Part shown: positions 43,663 to 52,005 of the stretch, piece after piece
Position numbering within the stretch: the stretch's first letter is position 1
Layout: the number at the start of each line of letters is the position of its first letter
DNA from: Streptomyces venezuelae
GTDB lineage: Bacteria; Actinomycetota; Actinomycetes; Streptomycetales; Streptomycetaceae
NCBI RefSeq assembly: GCF_008642315.1
Contig: NZ_CP029192.1
Span: forward strand, 310,001-374,000
Direction of reading: 5' to 3'
DNA: 64,000 bases
Program-made: the position numbers and the translations under genes
The notes under the pieces: model-generated
Seen by the model: only the letters and a program-made list of their open reading frames with translations
Databases searched by the model: none
Told to the model about the DNA's origin: nothing

Positions 43663-44673
43663 TCAGGCCGCGCTCTTCTTGCCGCCGCGGCGTCCCGCAC
43701 GGGACAGTGCGTCGATGAGGTCGTCCCTGGTCATCTTGGACCGGCCCTCGATGTTCTGTTCCGTGGCGCGTTGGTAGAGCTCGGACTTGCTCAGCTCCTT
43801 CAGGTCGCTCTTGCTCGGCTCCTTCGAGGCGCTCTTGCTCGCCGCTTTCGTGTTCGTTCTCTTTGCGGCCTTGCCGCCCTTGCCGCTCTTCCCGCCCCGA
43901 GCGCGGTCGAGGCTGCCCTGCAGGACTTCCATGAGGTCGACGACGTTGGTGGCCTCCGGCGCCTCCTCGGCGGCCGTGATCTCCTGGCCCTCCGCCTTCG
44001 CGCGCACCAGCTCACGCACCTTCTCCTGATAGGTGTCGTGGTACTTGGCGGGCTCCCACGGAGCGTCCAGTGCGTCGATCAGCTGGATCGCCATGTCCCG
44101 CTCCTTGCCCTTGACCGCCCGGGCGGACGGCACTTCGGGAAGTTCCCGGCCCGGGTCGCGGACCTCGTCCGCCCAGTGCAGGGTCTGCAGCACGAGCACC
44201 TTCTCGTCGGCCCGCAGCGCGGTCAGGTACTGCTTGCCGCGCATCACGAACGTCGCGATGCCCGCCTTGCCGACCTCCGCGAGCGCCTCCCTCAGCAGCC
44301 CGTACACCTTGATGTGGTCCTTGCCGCGGGGCGCGATGTAGTAGGTGCGGTCGAAGTAGACCGGGTCGATCGCGTCCAGGTCCACGAAGTCGCTGATGTC
44401 GATGGTCCGGGACCGGCCGGGGGCGACCTCGTCCAGCTCGTCGGGCTCGATGACGACGTACTCGCCCTCGGCCGCCTCGTACCCCTTGACGATGTCCTCG
44501 GTCTGCACCTCCTTCCCGGTGCGTTCGTTGACGCGCCGGTTGCGGATGCGGTCGGAGGTGCCGCGCTGGAGCTGGTGGAAGTGGACCGTGTGGTTCTCGA
44601 CGGCGGTGTACAGACCCACCGGCACGCTGACCAGCCCGAAGGTGATCACGCCGGTCCAGATCGCGCGTGCCAT
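43663..44673 (-). CDS. ku: Ku protein (non-homologous end joining)
   Basis: This 336-residue protein has the Ku core over residues ~1-250 ([77 protein letters not shown]). A Lys/Ser/Ala-rich tail ([19 protein letters not shown]) runs into a SAP-like helix ([20 protein letters not shown]), an extended basic end often seen in Streptomyces Ku that increases DNA binding. It binds broken ends and recruits an ATP-dependent ligase; one lies 2.3 kb away. Confidence 0.95.
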   Translation of the reverse strand: MARAIWTGVITFGLVSVPVGLYTAVENHTVHFHQLQRGTSDRIRNRRVNERTGKEVQTEDIVKGYEAAEGEYVVIEPDELDEVAPGRSRTIDISDFVDLDAIDPVYFDRTYYIAPRGKDHIKVYGLLREALAEVGKAGIATFVMRGKQYLTALRADEKVLVLQTLHWADEVRDPGRELPEVPSARAVKGKERDMAIQLIDALDAPWEPAKYHDTYQEKVRELVRAKAEGQEITAAEEAPEATNVVDLMEVLQGSLDRARGGKSGKGGKAAKRTNTKAASKSASKEPSKSDLKELSKSELYQRATEQNIEGRSKMTRDDLIDALSRAGRRGGKKSAA

Positions 44674-44827
44674 GTACGCCCACTTCCGTCGTCAGCCCTA
44701 CTGGTCCTGATGGCCTCTGCTGGGCCCCCGCTGCCCACGCTGGCATCGCAGGGCGCACCGCGCCCGCTGGAGGCGGCCGAGCGGCGGAGACCCCGGGCAC
44801 GACGGCGACCGAGCCGGGGCGGCACGG

Positions 44828-45808
44828 CTAATCGAGCTCCTTACGGAGGCGTTCCGACTCCTCACCGGCCTCCTGCGCCGCTCGTTCGGCCTCCGCCGTC
44901 GCGGTCGCCGCCGCCCGGCTCCGCTTCTCGGCCTCTCTCTGCTCCCGCTCGGTGTCCTTCAGCTCCCGCTGGGCGCGCCGGAGCTCCTCGCGTGCCCGCT
45001 CCAGCTCCGTCTCGGCGTCGGACACCTGTCGGCGGGCCTGGTCGTGCCGGTCGTGCGCCTGTCGGAGCGAGGCGTCGGCGTCATCCTGTGCGGAGCGCAG
45101 CTCTCCGAGCTGCCGGTCCGCCGCTTCGGCCGCCTCGCGGGCCTCTCGGGCGCGCCTCTCCTGCTTCTGGCGGCGGCGCTCGGCGAGCTCGTCCTTCCGC
45201 CCCTTGGGCCCCGCGCTCTCACGCGGCGCCCGCTTCGCCGCCGGGGCCGCGGCCCGCGCCTTCGATGCCGGGTTCGAGCCCGAGCCCGCGCCGGACGCGG
45301 ACGGGAAGTCCGACGGCGGGGTGAGCGTGCTTTCGAGGCGGCCGGTCGCCCATTGGTCCGCCGCGTCCTCGTCCGCGAGTACCGCGCGCAGGGTGGATGC
45401 GACGTCCTGCTGTGCCGCGTCCGACAACCGGTGACCGGCGTCCCTGGCGAGGGTGGCGGCCTGCCGGGTCAGGGCGGAGACGACGCTGGTGCGCTGCTTG
45501 GACAGTTCCTTGATCTCGGCGGCGTCGAGGGTCCGGTACGCCTTGCGCAGTTCCCGCCCGAGGTCCAGGAACCGGCGGCTCTCCGCGGGCTGCTCGTGCA
45601 GCAGCAGGTTCGCCGCCCACGCCGCGAGGGTGGGGCGGCGGGCGGCACGGATCCGTCGGGCGTCCTCCGCGCGTCCGCCCGTCCTGGCCCGCGCGGCGAG
45701 TTCCTCGCGGCGGGAGACGAACCGGGGCGGCGCCGTGGCGTAGAGCTCGTCCAGGAGACTCTCCACGTCGCGTTCGTCGCCGCTGTCCCGTCCGCCCTTG
45801 CGCCGCAT
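44828..45808 (-). CDS. Coiled-coil protein, unknown
   Basis: This 326-residue protein starts at ATG 45808. The N-terminal half is helical (SLLDELYATAPPRFVSRREE, then RPTLAAWAANLLLHEQPAE), and a Pro/Ser/Ala linker precedes a long coiled coil (about 205-326: heptad stretches of ERRRQKQERRAREAREAAEA and onward). No membrane segment, no enzyme motif. Position upstream of ku on the same strand (155-bp gap) suggests, but does not show, a shared role in DNA repair. Confidence 0.82.
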   Translation of the reverse strand: MRRKGGRDSGDERDVESLLDELYATAPPRFVSRREELAARARTGGRAEDARRIRAARRPTLAAWAANLLLHEQPAESRRFLDLGRELRKAYRTLDAAEIKELSKQRTSVVSALTRQAATLARDAGHRLSDAAQQDVASTLRAVLADEDAADQWATGRLESTLTPPSDFPSASGAGSGSNPASKARAAAPAAKRAPRESAGPKGRKDELAERRRQKQERRAREAREAAEAADRQLGELRSAQDDADASLRQAHDRHDQARRQVSDAETELERAREELRRAQRELKDTEREQREAEKRSRAAATATAEAERAAQEAGEESERLRKELD

Positions 45809-45871
45809 CAGCTACAGCGTCCCCCGGGGCCGGCCGCCGCGCACGTCGAGCGGTCGGCTCGGGCGGACGTG

Positions 45872-46327
45872 TCAGAGGTCGAAGCCGAGGGCCCGGAGGC
45901 GGTCCCACGTCGGGTTGCGTTCGGTCGGTCCTTCGGGTGCGTGGCGGGCGTTCCGGAACTCGCGTGGTTCGCACACCATGCCCGGCAGCGTGCGACCGGT
46001 CACCTCACCCCAGGGGTTGTCCGAGCCGCTCGTCTCCATGGCGGCGCACGGCAGCAGGCAGAACGACCAGCCGTTCCCGGCGTCACCGATCCGCCCGATG
46101 TTCGGGTCGTCGTACCGGTGTGTCGGCCAGGCCTGCTCGATCCGCTCGATGGTGGCCGGGTCGAGGACCGGTGAGTCCTCGGGCGCCCCGAGCCGTACCG
46201 CCAACTCCCTGGGGCTCACGCCCTGGCCGAAGACCAGGCCGAAGTATTCGGGACCGTCGCCGTCGGCCTCGGTCCACGCCAATCCGCCCCTGGGCGGGAG
46301 TGACCATGTGCCAGACCGCCACCCCAT
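45872..46327 (-). CDS. Unknown protein, possibly DUF6461-like
   Basis: Read from ATG 46327 (a TTG at 46351 would add eight residues), this is a 151-residue protein. The beginning (WTEADGDGPEYFGLVFGQGV, then SPRELAVRLGAPED) resembles the start of DUF6461-type Streptomyces proteins with a G.(S/T)P.E...R.GA motif; the rest (GDAGNGWSFCLLPCAAMETS) fits less well. Cytoplasmic and unassigned. Confidence 0.6.
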   Translation of the reverse strand: MGWRSGTWSLPPRGGLAWTEADGDGPEYFGLVFGQGVSPRELAVRLGAPEDSPVLDPATIERIEQAWPTHRYDDPNIGRIGDAGNGWSFCLLPCAAMETSGSDNPWGEVTGRTLPGMVCEPREFRNARHAPEGPTERNPTWDRLRALGFDL

Positions 46328-46387
46328 GGGGCGACTACTGTACGGACACAACTTGTTGCCCTCCGTGGCGACTTGAGGAGGAATCCT

Positions 46388-46954
46388 GTGTCATCGCCCT
46401 GCGATCCCGAACACGCCCCCGTCGGCGATGTGGGCACGGCGCTCATGATGATCGACTCGCGGCTCAAGACCATTCACGCGGGCAGGACCGAGGTCGACCC
46501 CGAACAGCAGGAGATGGTCCGGCAGTTCGCGGCGTCACTGGGTCCGAGAGGAGCCGACGACCTGCTCAACGGCGCCTGCACGCTCATCTACATGTTCATG
46601 TCGTGGCTGCGGAAGGCGCATGAGGATCACGGCAAGGACGTCATCGAGTACGTGGTGCCCACGCTCGTGGCGACGATGCGCATGATGCCGAAGAGCATTC
46701 CGTCCGAGGCGATCCCGACCATGGCCGGTCTGGTCATCGCCGCGGGCACCGGCCTGAGCCCCAACCTCTGGCGCCAGCAGTACGGGGACTGGACCGAGGC
46801 CGAGATGAACCCCCTGGAAGCGACGGCCTTCCTGCTCGCGGAGCACATCAACCGCATCACCGACGACCCCGACTTCGCCACCCGGATGGTCGCCGAAACC
46901 CTGGCGGGCGCGGACGAGGCGGCCGGTGCGAACGACGGGATCGACGAGGACTAG
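46388..46954 (+). CDS. Conserved-looking helical protein, unknown
   Basis: This 188-residue protein starts at GTG 46388 with GAGGAGG seven bases upstream. It is helical and Met-rich (DVGTALMMIDSRLKTIHAG, LIYMFMSWLRKAHEDHGKDV, LVATMRMMPKSIPSEAIPTM), with an acidic end (GANDGIDED). No signal peptide. The stop codon is overlapped by a 10-bp-arm palindrome. Not recognised. Confidence 0.75.
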   Translation: MSSPCDPEHAPVGDVGTALMMIDSRLKTIHAGRTEVDPEQQEMVRQFAASLGPRGADDLLNGACTLIYMFMSWLRKAHEDHGKDVIEYVVPTLVATMRMMPKSIPSEAIPTMAGLVIAAGTGLSPNLWRQQYGDWTEAEMNPLEATAFLLAEHINRITDDPDFATRMVAETLAGADEAAGANDGIDED

Positions 46955-46973
46955 AGCCTGTGTCACAGGCTCT
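46953..46973. terminator. Near-perfect 21-bp palindrome overlapping a stop codon
   Basis: AGAGCCTGTG, T, CACAGGCTCT: 10-bp arms and a single central base. It begins inside the TAG stop of the plus-strand gene and lies 46 bp past the stop of the convergent ligase gene. It could be a bidirectional terminator, though a one-base loop is short, or a protein-binding site. Confidence 0.5.
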
Positions 46974-47018
46974 CAGTCGGGAGGGCGGGCCCCGCGTCGG
47001 CCGTCGGCCTCCGGTGCG

Positions 47019-47972
47019 TCACACCTCGGGGGCCAGGTCCGGGCGCAACCGGTGCCACACGGGGTGACGCAGCAGACCGGCCCGCGTGCGGGTGGTGTAC
47101 CGGACCTCGGCGACCAGCCGCGGCAGCACCCACCTCGCGCCCGGCACCGCGGGCGCGGGCGTGAAGGGGCAGTCCTCGACGGCGGCGACATCCAACAGGC
47201 GCGCGATGTCGGCCCGCTCGCGTTCGTTCCACCCCGTGCCCACGCTCCCGCGGTAGACCAGGACCCCGTCCACGTACTCGCCCACGAGCACCGCTCCCGG
47301 CAGTCCTCCGAGCCGCCCCTGCCCGGGCATCCAGCCGCCGACGACGACATCCGCGGTCTGTACGTTCCTGACCTTGATCCAGGCCGGGGAGCGCCGGCCT
47401 GGCTCGTACACGGAGTCGAGCCGCTTCAGCACGAGCCCCTCCAGGCCCTGGGACCGGGCGAGTTCGAGCGCCTGGCGGCAGTGCCCCGTCACCGCCGTCG
47501 GGACCGACCAGTCCGGGCCGCCCGCGACGAGATCCTTCAGGGTGTCGCGCCGCCGGGTGTAGGGCAGTCGGGTCAGGGGCCTGCCGCCCAGGTGGAGGAC
47601 GTCGAAGAGGATCAGGTGGGCCGGGGCCTGCGCGGCGAGGCGGGCCGCCTTCGCCGGAGAGCCTGACAGACCCATGCGCGGCTGGAGACGTTCGAAGCTC
47701 GAACGGCCCGCCTCGTCGAGTACGACGATCTCCCCGTCCAGCACGGCCGGCGCATCACCCAACGCGCCGGCCAGGCCCCGTAGTTCCGGGTACGCGGCGG
47801 TGATGTCCGCGCCCGAGCGGGACCGGATGACCATGGTGCGGTCGCCGGGCAGGTACACCAGGGCCCGCTGCCCGTCGTGTTTGGTCTCCGTGCTCCACAA
47901 GTGCTCGTCGGCCGGGGTCGGCAGTGCCCCCGGGGTGGCGAGCATGGGGGCGATGCGTGGCAGGGCGGTCAT
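47019..47972 (-). CDS. ATP-dependent DNA ligase (LigC/LigD-ligase type)
   Basis: This 317-residue protein starts at ATG 47972, overlapping the preceding gene stop. It has adenylation motif I TETKHDGQRALVY (Lys31), motif III LDGEIVVL, motif IV LEGLVLKRLDS and motif V WIKVR, then an OB domain ending near SVGTGWNERERADIARLL and RPDLAPEV. There is no polymerase or nuclease part; it equals stand-alone LigC or the ligase part of LigD. Ku lies nearby, so a role in end joining is plausible. It is also the last gene of a five-gene overlapping operon. Confidence 0.9.
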   Translation of the reverse strand: MTALPRIAPMLATPGALPTPADEHLWSTETKHDGQRALVYLPGDRTMVIRSRSGADITAAYPELRGLAGALGDAPAVLDGEIVVLDEAGRSSFERLQPRMGLSGSPAKAARLAAQAPAHLILFDVLHLGGRPLTRLPYTRRRDTLKDLVAGGPDWSVPTAVTGHCRQALELARSQGLEGLVLKRLDSVYEPGRRSPAWIKVRNVQTADVVVGGWMPGQGRLGGLPGAVLVGEYVDGVLVYRGSVGTGWNERERADIARLLDVAAVEDCPFTPAPAVPGARWVLPRLVAEVRYTTRTRAGLLRHPVWHRLRPDLAPEV

Positions 47973-49102
47973 GAGCCCGCACCCTCGCCCGGGTCGCCGT
48001 GTTCGGAGGGCTGGGCGAGCGCCCACAGTTCGAGGTAGGCCCGCTGGATGAACGCGCCGGACGGCGTGGGGCCGGTGTTGGCCAAGGCGGCCAGCGCCAC
48101 GTCCGCCTGTGGGCTGAAGCCCGCGAAGGCGGTGAAGCCTCGGGTGCCTCCGGAGTGGTGGTAGAGGTCCCGGTCGGAACGGGGTCTGATGTTCCAGACG
48201 AGGGCGATACGCCTGCCGGTGCGGGGCAGGGCGATGCGGGGGCGGGTGACGTCGGCGAGGGCGGTGCGCAACGTGCGGGGGACGGTGGCGGGTGCCGAGG
48301 CCGGATCGCGGAGAGCGTCGAGCGTGGTCAGGAGGTCGCGTGCGGTCGACCGGACCATGCCTGCCGCGGGCAGGGCGGACATCCGCCAGGCCGGGCGTGC
48401 CCTGCCGTGCCAGTAGCCGGTGGCCTGGGGCTGGTCGATGGTGGCGGTGGTCCGCGTGAGGCCGAGCGGTCGCAGGACGCGTTCGGCGAGCAGCGGGGCG
48501 AAGTCTCCCCCGCCGACGGCGCGGGCGAGCAGGTCTCCGAGGAGGCCGACGCCGAAGTTGGAGTAGCGCACGCGGGTGCCGGGGGCGGCGTGGGGCCGGG
48601 TGCGGGGCAGGGCGCGACGCAGGGACGTGGTGTCGTAGCCCTCGTACGGGTTGCTGTACCAGGCCGGTGCGGCCGTGCGCAGGAAGCCGGGTGGCAGCCG
48701 GGGCAGGCCGGAGGTGTGGGTGGCCAGGTGGAGGAGGGTGATGGGCGCGCCGCGCGAGCGGGGGGCGGCGGCGCGCGGCAGGAAGCGGGTGATCGGGTCG
48801 TCGTACGCGACCTCGCCGCGCGCCACCGTCTCGGCCAGGAGGAGCGCGGTGAAGGTCTTGGTGAGGGAGCCGATCTCGAAGCGGGTGTCGGGGTCGGCGG
48901 GTGCGCCGCCTTCGAGCGCGGTGGCGCCTGTGGTCAACAGGGCGTGGTCCGGGCCCCGTCGTACGGCGAGGGTGACCGCGCTCGCGCCGGGCGCGGTGGC
49001 GCGCAGGGCGTCGAGCATGCGTACCGCCCAAGGGGGCCCACTCGCCGCCTCCCCTGTTTCGCTCCGATCAGTGGTCTGCGCCAGGCCCCACGGGCTCTTC
49101 AC
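47969..49102 (-). CDS. Beta-lactamase-fold serine hydrolase
   Basis: Read from GTG 49102, which overlaps the stop of the upstream gene (GTGA), this is 377 residues; an internal ATG at residue 29 is the alternative. Active-site motifs are Ser79-x-x-Lys82 (EIGSLTKTFTALLL), a YSN triad (RVRYSNFGVG) and HSGGTRG. This is class-C/esterase-type architecture without a signal peptide, so a cytoplasmic hydrolase or peptidase-like role is likely rather than antibiotic resistance. It lies third from the end of an operon with a short peptide and unknown proteins, so it may process a peptide. Confidence 0.85.
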   Translation of the reverse strand: MKSPWGLAQTTDRSETGEAASGPPWAVRMLDALRATAPGASAVTLAVRRGPDHALLTTGATALEGGAPADPDTRFEIGSLTKTFTALLLAETVARGEVAYDDPITRFLPRAAAPRSRGAPITLLHLATHTSGLPRLPPGFLRTAAPAWYSNPYEGYDTTSLRRALPRTRPHAAPGTRVRYSNFGVGLLGDLLARAVGGGDFAPLLAERVLRPLGLTRTTATIDQPQATGYWHGRARPAWRMSALPAAGMVRSTARDLLTTLDALRDPASAPATVPRTLRTALADVTRPRIALPRTGRRIALVWNIRPRSDRDLYHHSGGTRGFTAFAGFSPQADVALAALANTGPTPSGAFIQRAYLELWALAQPSEHGDPGEGAGS

Positions 49103-50022
49103 CCCGCCCCGCCCAGCGTCCGCGACACCGCCAGCGTCCCGGCGACGGCGGCGACGACAGCGGTGTGCTGGTGGTCGGTGAACCGCTGCTCGGGGTCGTC
49201 GTCCACGGGCTCCCCGTCGCGCGGCATCAGCCCGTCGGCATGCTGGGCCGCGGCGAACCGCTCCCAGTCCGCGGGCTCGCAGTACGGCTCCTCCAGACAG
49301 CAGCCCACGATCATCAGCTCGCCCACCAGGTCCCACTGCTCGATCTCGGCCCAGATGTCGATCCAGACCGGCAGCCAGGTGGTCACGTAGGCGGCGAGAC
49401 CTGCGGGCAGACCGGAGGGCGTGCCGCCCCAGTCGGTGAGATGGAAGACGGTGTGGGTGAGGCAGTAGCCGGTCATCCAGTCGATGAGCCAGGGCTCCGG
49501 TGTCGCGCCCAGCCAGGTGGCGCGGGTCAACGTGCCCCAGTCGTACGCGCGTTCCCCACGGTCCAGGCCGACGACGCGGGCCGCGTTCGCCACCGCGAGG
49601 CGACGGTTGGGAAGGTACTCGGAACCGCGGACCGAGCGCAGCGCGCCGGTGTGGCCGGCCAGCCGCTCCAGGGGTTCGTGGCGCAGGCCGCAGCGGGCGA
49701 ACGGCGCGTACGTCTCCAGCGGGTCGGTCATCATCGGGTAGCGCAGCAGCCGTTCGTACAGCATGTCTCCCCGGCCGAACTGTTCCCAGCAGAAGTCCAG
49801 GAGCTCGCTCGCCTTGCGCTGCTCGGTACTGCCCGCGACCGACTCCCGCAGCACGAGGGAGGCGGCCACGGCGCTCTCCCCGAGGGGTTTGTAGACGCTG
49901 TTGGGGTCGCCGAGGTCGGCGGTGGTGTCGGGGGGCAGTGCGCCGCGCTCGCGGTGTGTGTGGAGCCAGGCAAGGGCCTGCGCGCTCACCTCGTGGGCGG
50001 TGCGCGTCACGGGCGTGGTCAT
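49099..50022 (-). CDS. Helical protein of unknown function (DUF6895-like)
   Basis: This 307-residue protein starts at ATG 50022, overlapping the stop of the gene before it (ATGA). It is rich in Trp/Leu/Glu helices, e.g. EQWDLVGELMIVGCCLEEPY, TPEPWLIDWMTGYCLTHTVF and HLTDWGGTPSGLPAGLAAYV. I recall this as DUF6895-type by its general form, but that is weak. Potential metal or catalytic residues (His, Cys, Asp) are conserved-looking in TVFHLTDWGG and CCLEEPYCEP. No signal peptide. It is the third gene of the five-gene operon. Confidence 0.75.
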   Translation of the reverse strand: MTTPVTRTAHEVSAQALAWLHTHRERGALPPDTTADLGDPNSVYKPLGESAVAASLVLRESVAGSTEQRKASELLDFCWEQFGRGDMLYERLLRYPMMTDPLETYAPFARCGLRHEPLERLAGHTGALRSVRGSEYLPNRRLAVANAARVVGLDRGERAYDWGTLTRATWLGATPEPWLIDWMTGYCLTHTVFHLTDWGGTPSGLPAGLAAYVTTWLPVWIDIWAEIEQWDLVGELMIVGCCLEEPYCEPADWERFAAAQHADGLMPRDGEPVDDDPEQRFTDHQHTAVVAAVAGTLAVSRTLGGAG

Positions 50023-50795
50023 GCGTCCTCCAGTCCGAGCAGCCGCCGGGCGATCGCGACGTCGAGAGCGAGCCGCGGCCCGGCGCCGTACAGGCCGAGG
50101 TGGTCGACGAGAGGCGCCGGATCGAGGGGCAGGGGCACGCCTTCGGTGTGCAGCAGGACGAGCCAGCGCGCGATGCGGGCGGCAGTGGGGAAGTCACGGC
50201 GGAGCACGGCGCGGGTGGCGCCTCGGGCGAGAGCGAGCGGCGCGGCGCCGGTGCGGGCAGAGAAATGGACGGGGCCGTCGAGACCGGGGAGTGCGAGCGG
50301 TGAGAGCTGGCCCATACGGACGGACCAGCGCTGCCAGTCGGTGTCGGCAAGCCCGCCGGACGGGCGGCCGTCGAGGACCGGAGAGCCCGCGGGCCGTGGC
50401 GCGAGAAGCTCGCTGTCCGGCTGCCCGTCGGCCTCCTTGGTGAACCGGGCCAGCAGAGTCGCCGTCGCCCAGTCGCGCCACGCCACGAGCCACGGTTCGG
50501 CGGCTCCGTCGGGCGGCGGGGCCGGCGTGCTCACCGCGGGCGGGAACACCGCGAAGGACTGGGTGACGGCGGCGGCGTCCTGGGGGTGGAAGACCGCGTC
50601 GCCCAGCAGGAAGGGGGCGAAGCCGTCGGCTCCGACGACGCGGACGGCGGCCAGTGCGGCCTTGGGGTCCTCGGCGCGTTCGACGTGTTCCGCGAACATG
50701 GCGGTGCCCCCGACGCCACGCAGGGCGTCGAGAGCACGGAGAGCCAGGTCAGCCGCTGACGCGGCGTACGCGGTCTGCGACTGATCGGGGCTCAC
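50019..50795 (-). CDS. Unknown protein of the peptide-headed operon
   Basis: This 258-residue protein starts at GTG 50795, overlapping the peptide gene stop (GTGA). The N-terminus is helical (SAADLALRALDALRGVGGTA), followed by FAPFLLGDAVFHPQDAAAV, TQSFAVFPPAVSTPAPPPDG and WLVAWRDWATATLLARFTK. Near the end it has DHLGLYGAGPRLALDVAIAR. No membrane segment, no cofactor motif. Not recognised; its position suggests binding or modifying the peptide. Confidence 0.75.
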   Translation of the reverse strand: MSPDQSQTAYAASAADLALRALDALRGVGGTAMFAEHVERAEDPKAALAAVRVVGADGFAPFLLGDAVFHPQDAAAVTQSFAVFPPAVSTPAPPPDGAAEPWLVAWRDWATATLLARFTKEADGQPDSELLAPRPAGSPVLDGRPSGGLADTDWQRWSVRMGQLSPLALPGLDGPVHFSARTGAAPLALARGATRAVLRRDFPTAARIARWLVLLHTEGVPLPLDPAPLVDHLGLYGAGPRLALDVAIARRLLGLEDA

Positions 50796-50974
50796 TTGCC
50801 TTTCGGCTCCTTCGGCTGCTTCGGCGAGAGAAGGATCAGCGCGAGGAGAACGCCCTCCGCTCGCGGCGAGTAGATCGGCGCGTCGCTCAGAATCGCCTCT
50901 GGCTCCACCATGGCGGTACTGAGCGCCTCGGTGTCCGTCGGAGTGAAAAGAAGCGGTGTGTGCTGAGCAAGCAT
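50792..50974 (-). CDS. 60-residue peptide heading a five-gene operon
   Basis: The gene starts at ATG 50974 behind GAGGAGGCACTG, one of the strongest ribosome binding sites in the window. The peptide begins MLAQHTPLLFTPTDTEALST, has an acidic or neutral middle (VEPEAILSDAPIYSPRAEG) and ends in a hydrophobic stretch plus a basic tail (VLLALILLSPKQPKEPKGK). It has no Cys and no typical signal peptide. Its start signal and its overlap with the next gene argue that it is translated in high amounts relative to the others. It could be a modified-peptide precursor, a signalling peptide or a small antitoxin-like protein; none is proven. Confidence 0.7.
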   Translation of the reverse strand: MLAQHTPLLFTPTDTEALSTAMVEPEAILSDAPIYSPRAEGVLLALILLSPKQPKEPKGK

Positions 50975-50996
50975 CAGTGCCTCCTCATAGATACGT

Positions 50997-51016
50997 CGTC
51001 ACCAAGTCCGGTGACG
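50997..51016. promoter_or_regulatory. Inverted repeat just upstream of the peptide gene
   Basis: CGTCACC and GGTGACG (7-bp perfect arms, 6-bp spacer) lie 10 bp upstream of the ribosome binding site of the peptide gene. It may be an operator or a leader hairpin. Confidence 0.6.
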
Positions 51017-51105
51017 CCCACCCTCGGACCAGTCTAAGGCCATTAGTCCCATATGTCTGTTTTACGCACCGTGACGCCCTCTGGCGACCGCAACTCCCCG
51101 TCTTC

Positions 51106-51978
51106 TCACGGGAGTTCGTCCAGCAGCGCCAGGAAAGCGGCGGCCGGAGGCGACGGCGTGAGGCGGCTCCAGACGAGGCGCTCCACCCGTACCGGCCCGT
51201 CGGTGACCGGTACGCACCGCACCCCGTGCAGTTCCGCGGCGAACGGCGCCGGCAGCAGGGCCACGCCGAGGCCGTGGCGGACCATCCGGGACATGAGCTC
51301 GACGCCGGACACCTCGAAGGCGACCTCACGCGGCACCCCTGCGGCCACGAACGCCTCGTCCGACTGAGAACGCGCGGCACTGCCCTCGGCGAAGTCCACG
51401 AACGTCTCGTCCGCGAGGCGGTGCAGATCGACCTTCTCCTCCGCGGCCAGCGGGTGGTCCGGCGCGACCACGGCGACGTGCTCCCCGTGAGCGAGTTCGC
51501 GGTCCCGGACCCCTTGGGGCCGGAAACCGGGCTGTACGCCGAGGAACGCCGCGTCGACCACACCCTCGCGCACCTGCTCCACGAGCCGTTCGCTGGAACC
51601 GGCCCGCAAAGTGATCCGTACTTGCGGGTAGCGCAGCCGGTAGCCCTTCAGCACGGCTGGCAGGTCGACGGCCGCCACGGTGGGAATCGACCCCACGGTC
51701 AGCTTCCCCCGCACCTCACCGGTGGCCGCCGCCACCTCGGCGCGGGCCCGCTCGGCCGCTTCCAGGGCCTCCCGCGCGGCGGGCAGGAACGCCTCTCCCG
51801 CGCTGGTCAGCCACACCTTGCGGCTGGTCCGCTCGAACAGCCGGGCGCCCAGCTCCTTCTCCAGCTTCGCCACTTGGTGGCTCAGCGCGGACTGGACGAC
51901 GTGGCATTTCGCCGCCGCACGCGTGAAGCTCGCGGTCTCCGCCACCGCGAGGACGTACCGCATCTGCTGAAGGTCCAT
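51106..51978 (-). CDS. LysR-family transcriptional regulator
   Basis: Read from ATG 51978 (MDLQQMRYVLAVAETASFTR), this is 290 residues. The N-terminal HTH (AAAKCHVVQSALSHQVAKLE, LGARLFERTSRKVWLT) and the periplasmic-binding-like effector domain (GKLTVGSIPTVAAVDLPAVL, AFLGVQPGFRPQGV) are normal. A perfect palindrome starts at its start codon. It diverges from a VOC-family gene and lies 131 bp upstream of the peptide operon on the same strand; either could be its target. Confidence 0.9.
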   Translation of the reverse strand: MDLQQMRYVLAVAETASFTRAAAKCHVVQSALSHQVAKLEKELGARLFERTSRKVWLTSAGEAFLPAAREALEAAERARAEVAAATGEVRGKLTVGSIPTVAAVDLPAVLKGYRLRYPQVRITLRAGSSERLVEQVREGVVDAAFLGVQPGFRPQGVRDRELAHGEHVAVVAPDHPLAAEEKVDLHRLADETFVDFAEGSAARSQSDEAFVAAGVPREVAFEVSGVELMSRMVRHGLGVALLPAPFAAELHGVRCVPVTDGPVRVERLVWSRLTPSPPAAAFLALLDELP

Positions 51979-52005
51979 CGATCCATCGTGAAACACGATG
52001 GATCG
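51979..52005. promoter_or_regulatory. Perfect palindrome, probable LysR operator
   Basis: CGATCCATCGTG, AAA, CACGATGGATCG: 12-bp perfect arms starting one base upstream of the LysR start codon. A further half site CGATGGATCA lies at 52,027. This fits autoregulation and control of the divergent VOC gene. Confidence 0.75.

Noticed and set aside
47969..50350. Serine hydrolase as one 793-residue protein starting at 50,350
   Set aside because: The first 400 codons are antisense-like low-complexity sequence and overlap two better genes; the GTG at 49,102 with GTGA coupling explains the data.
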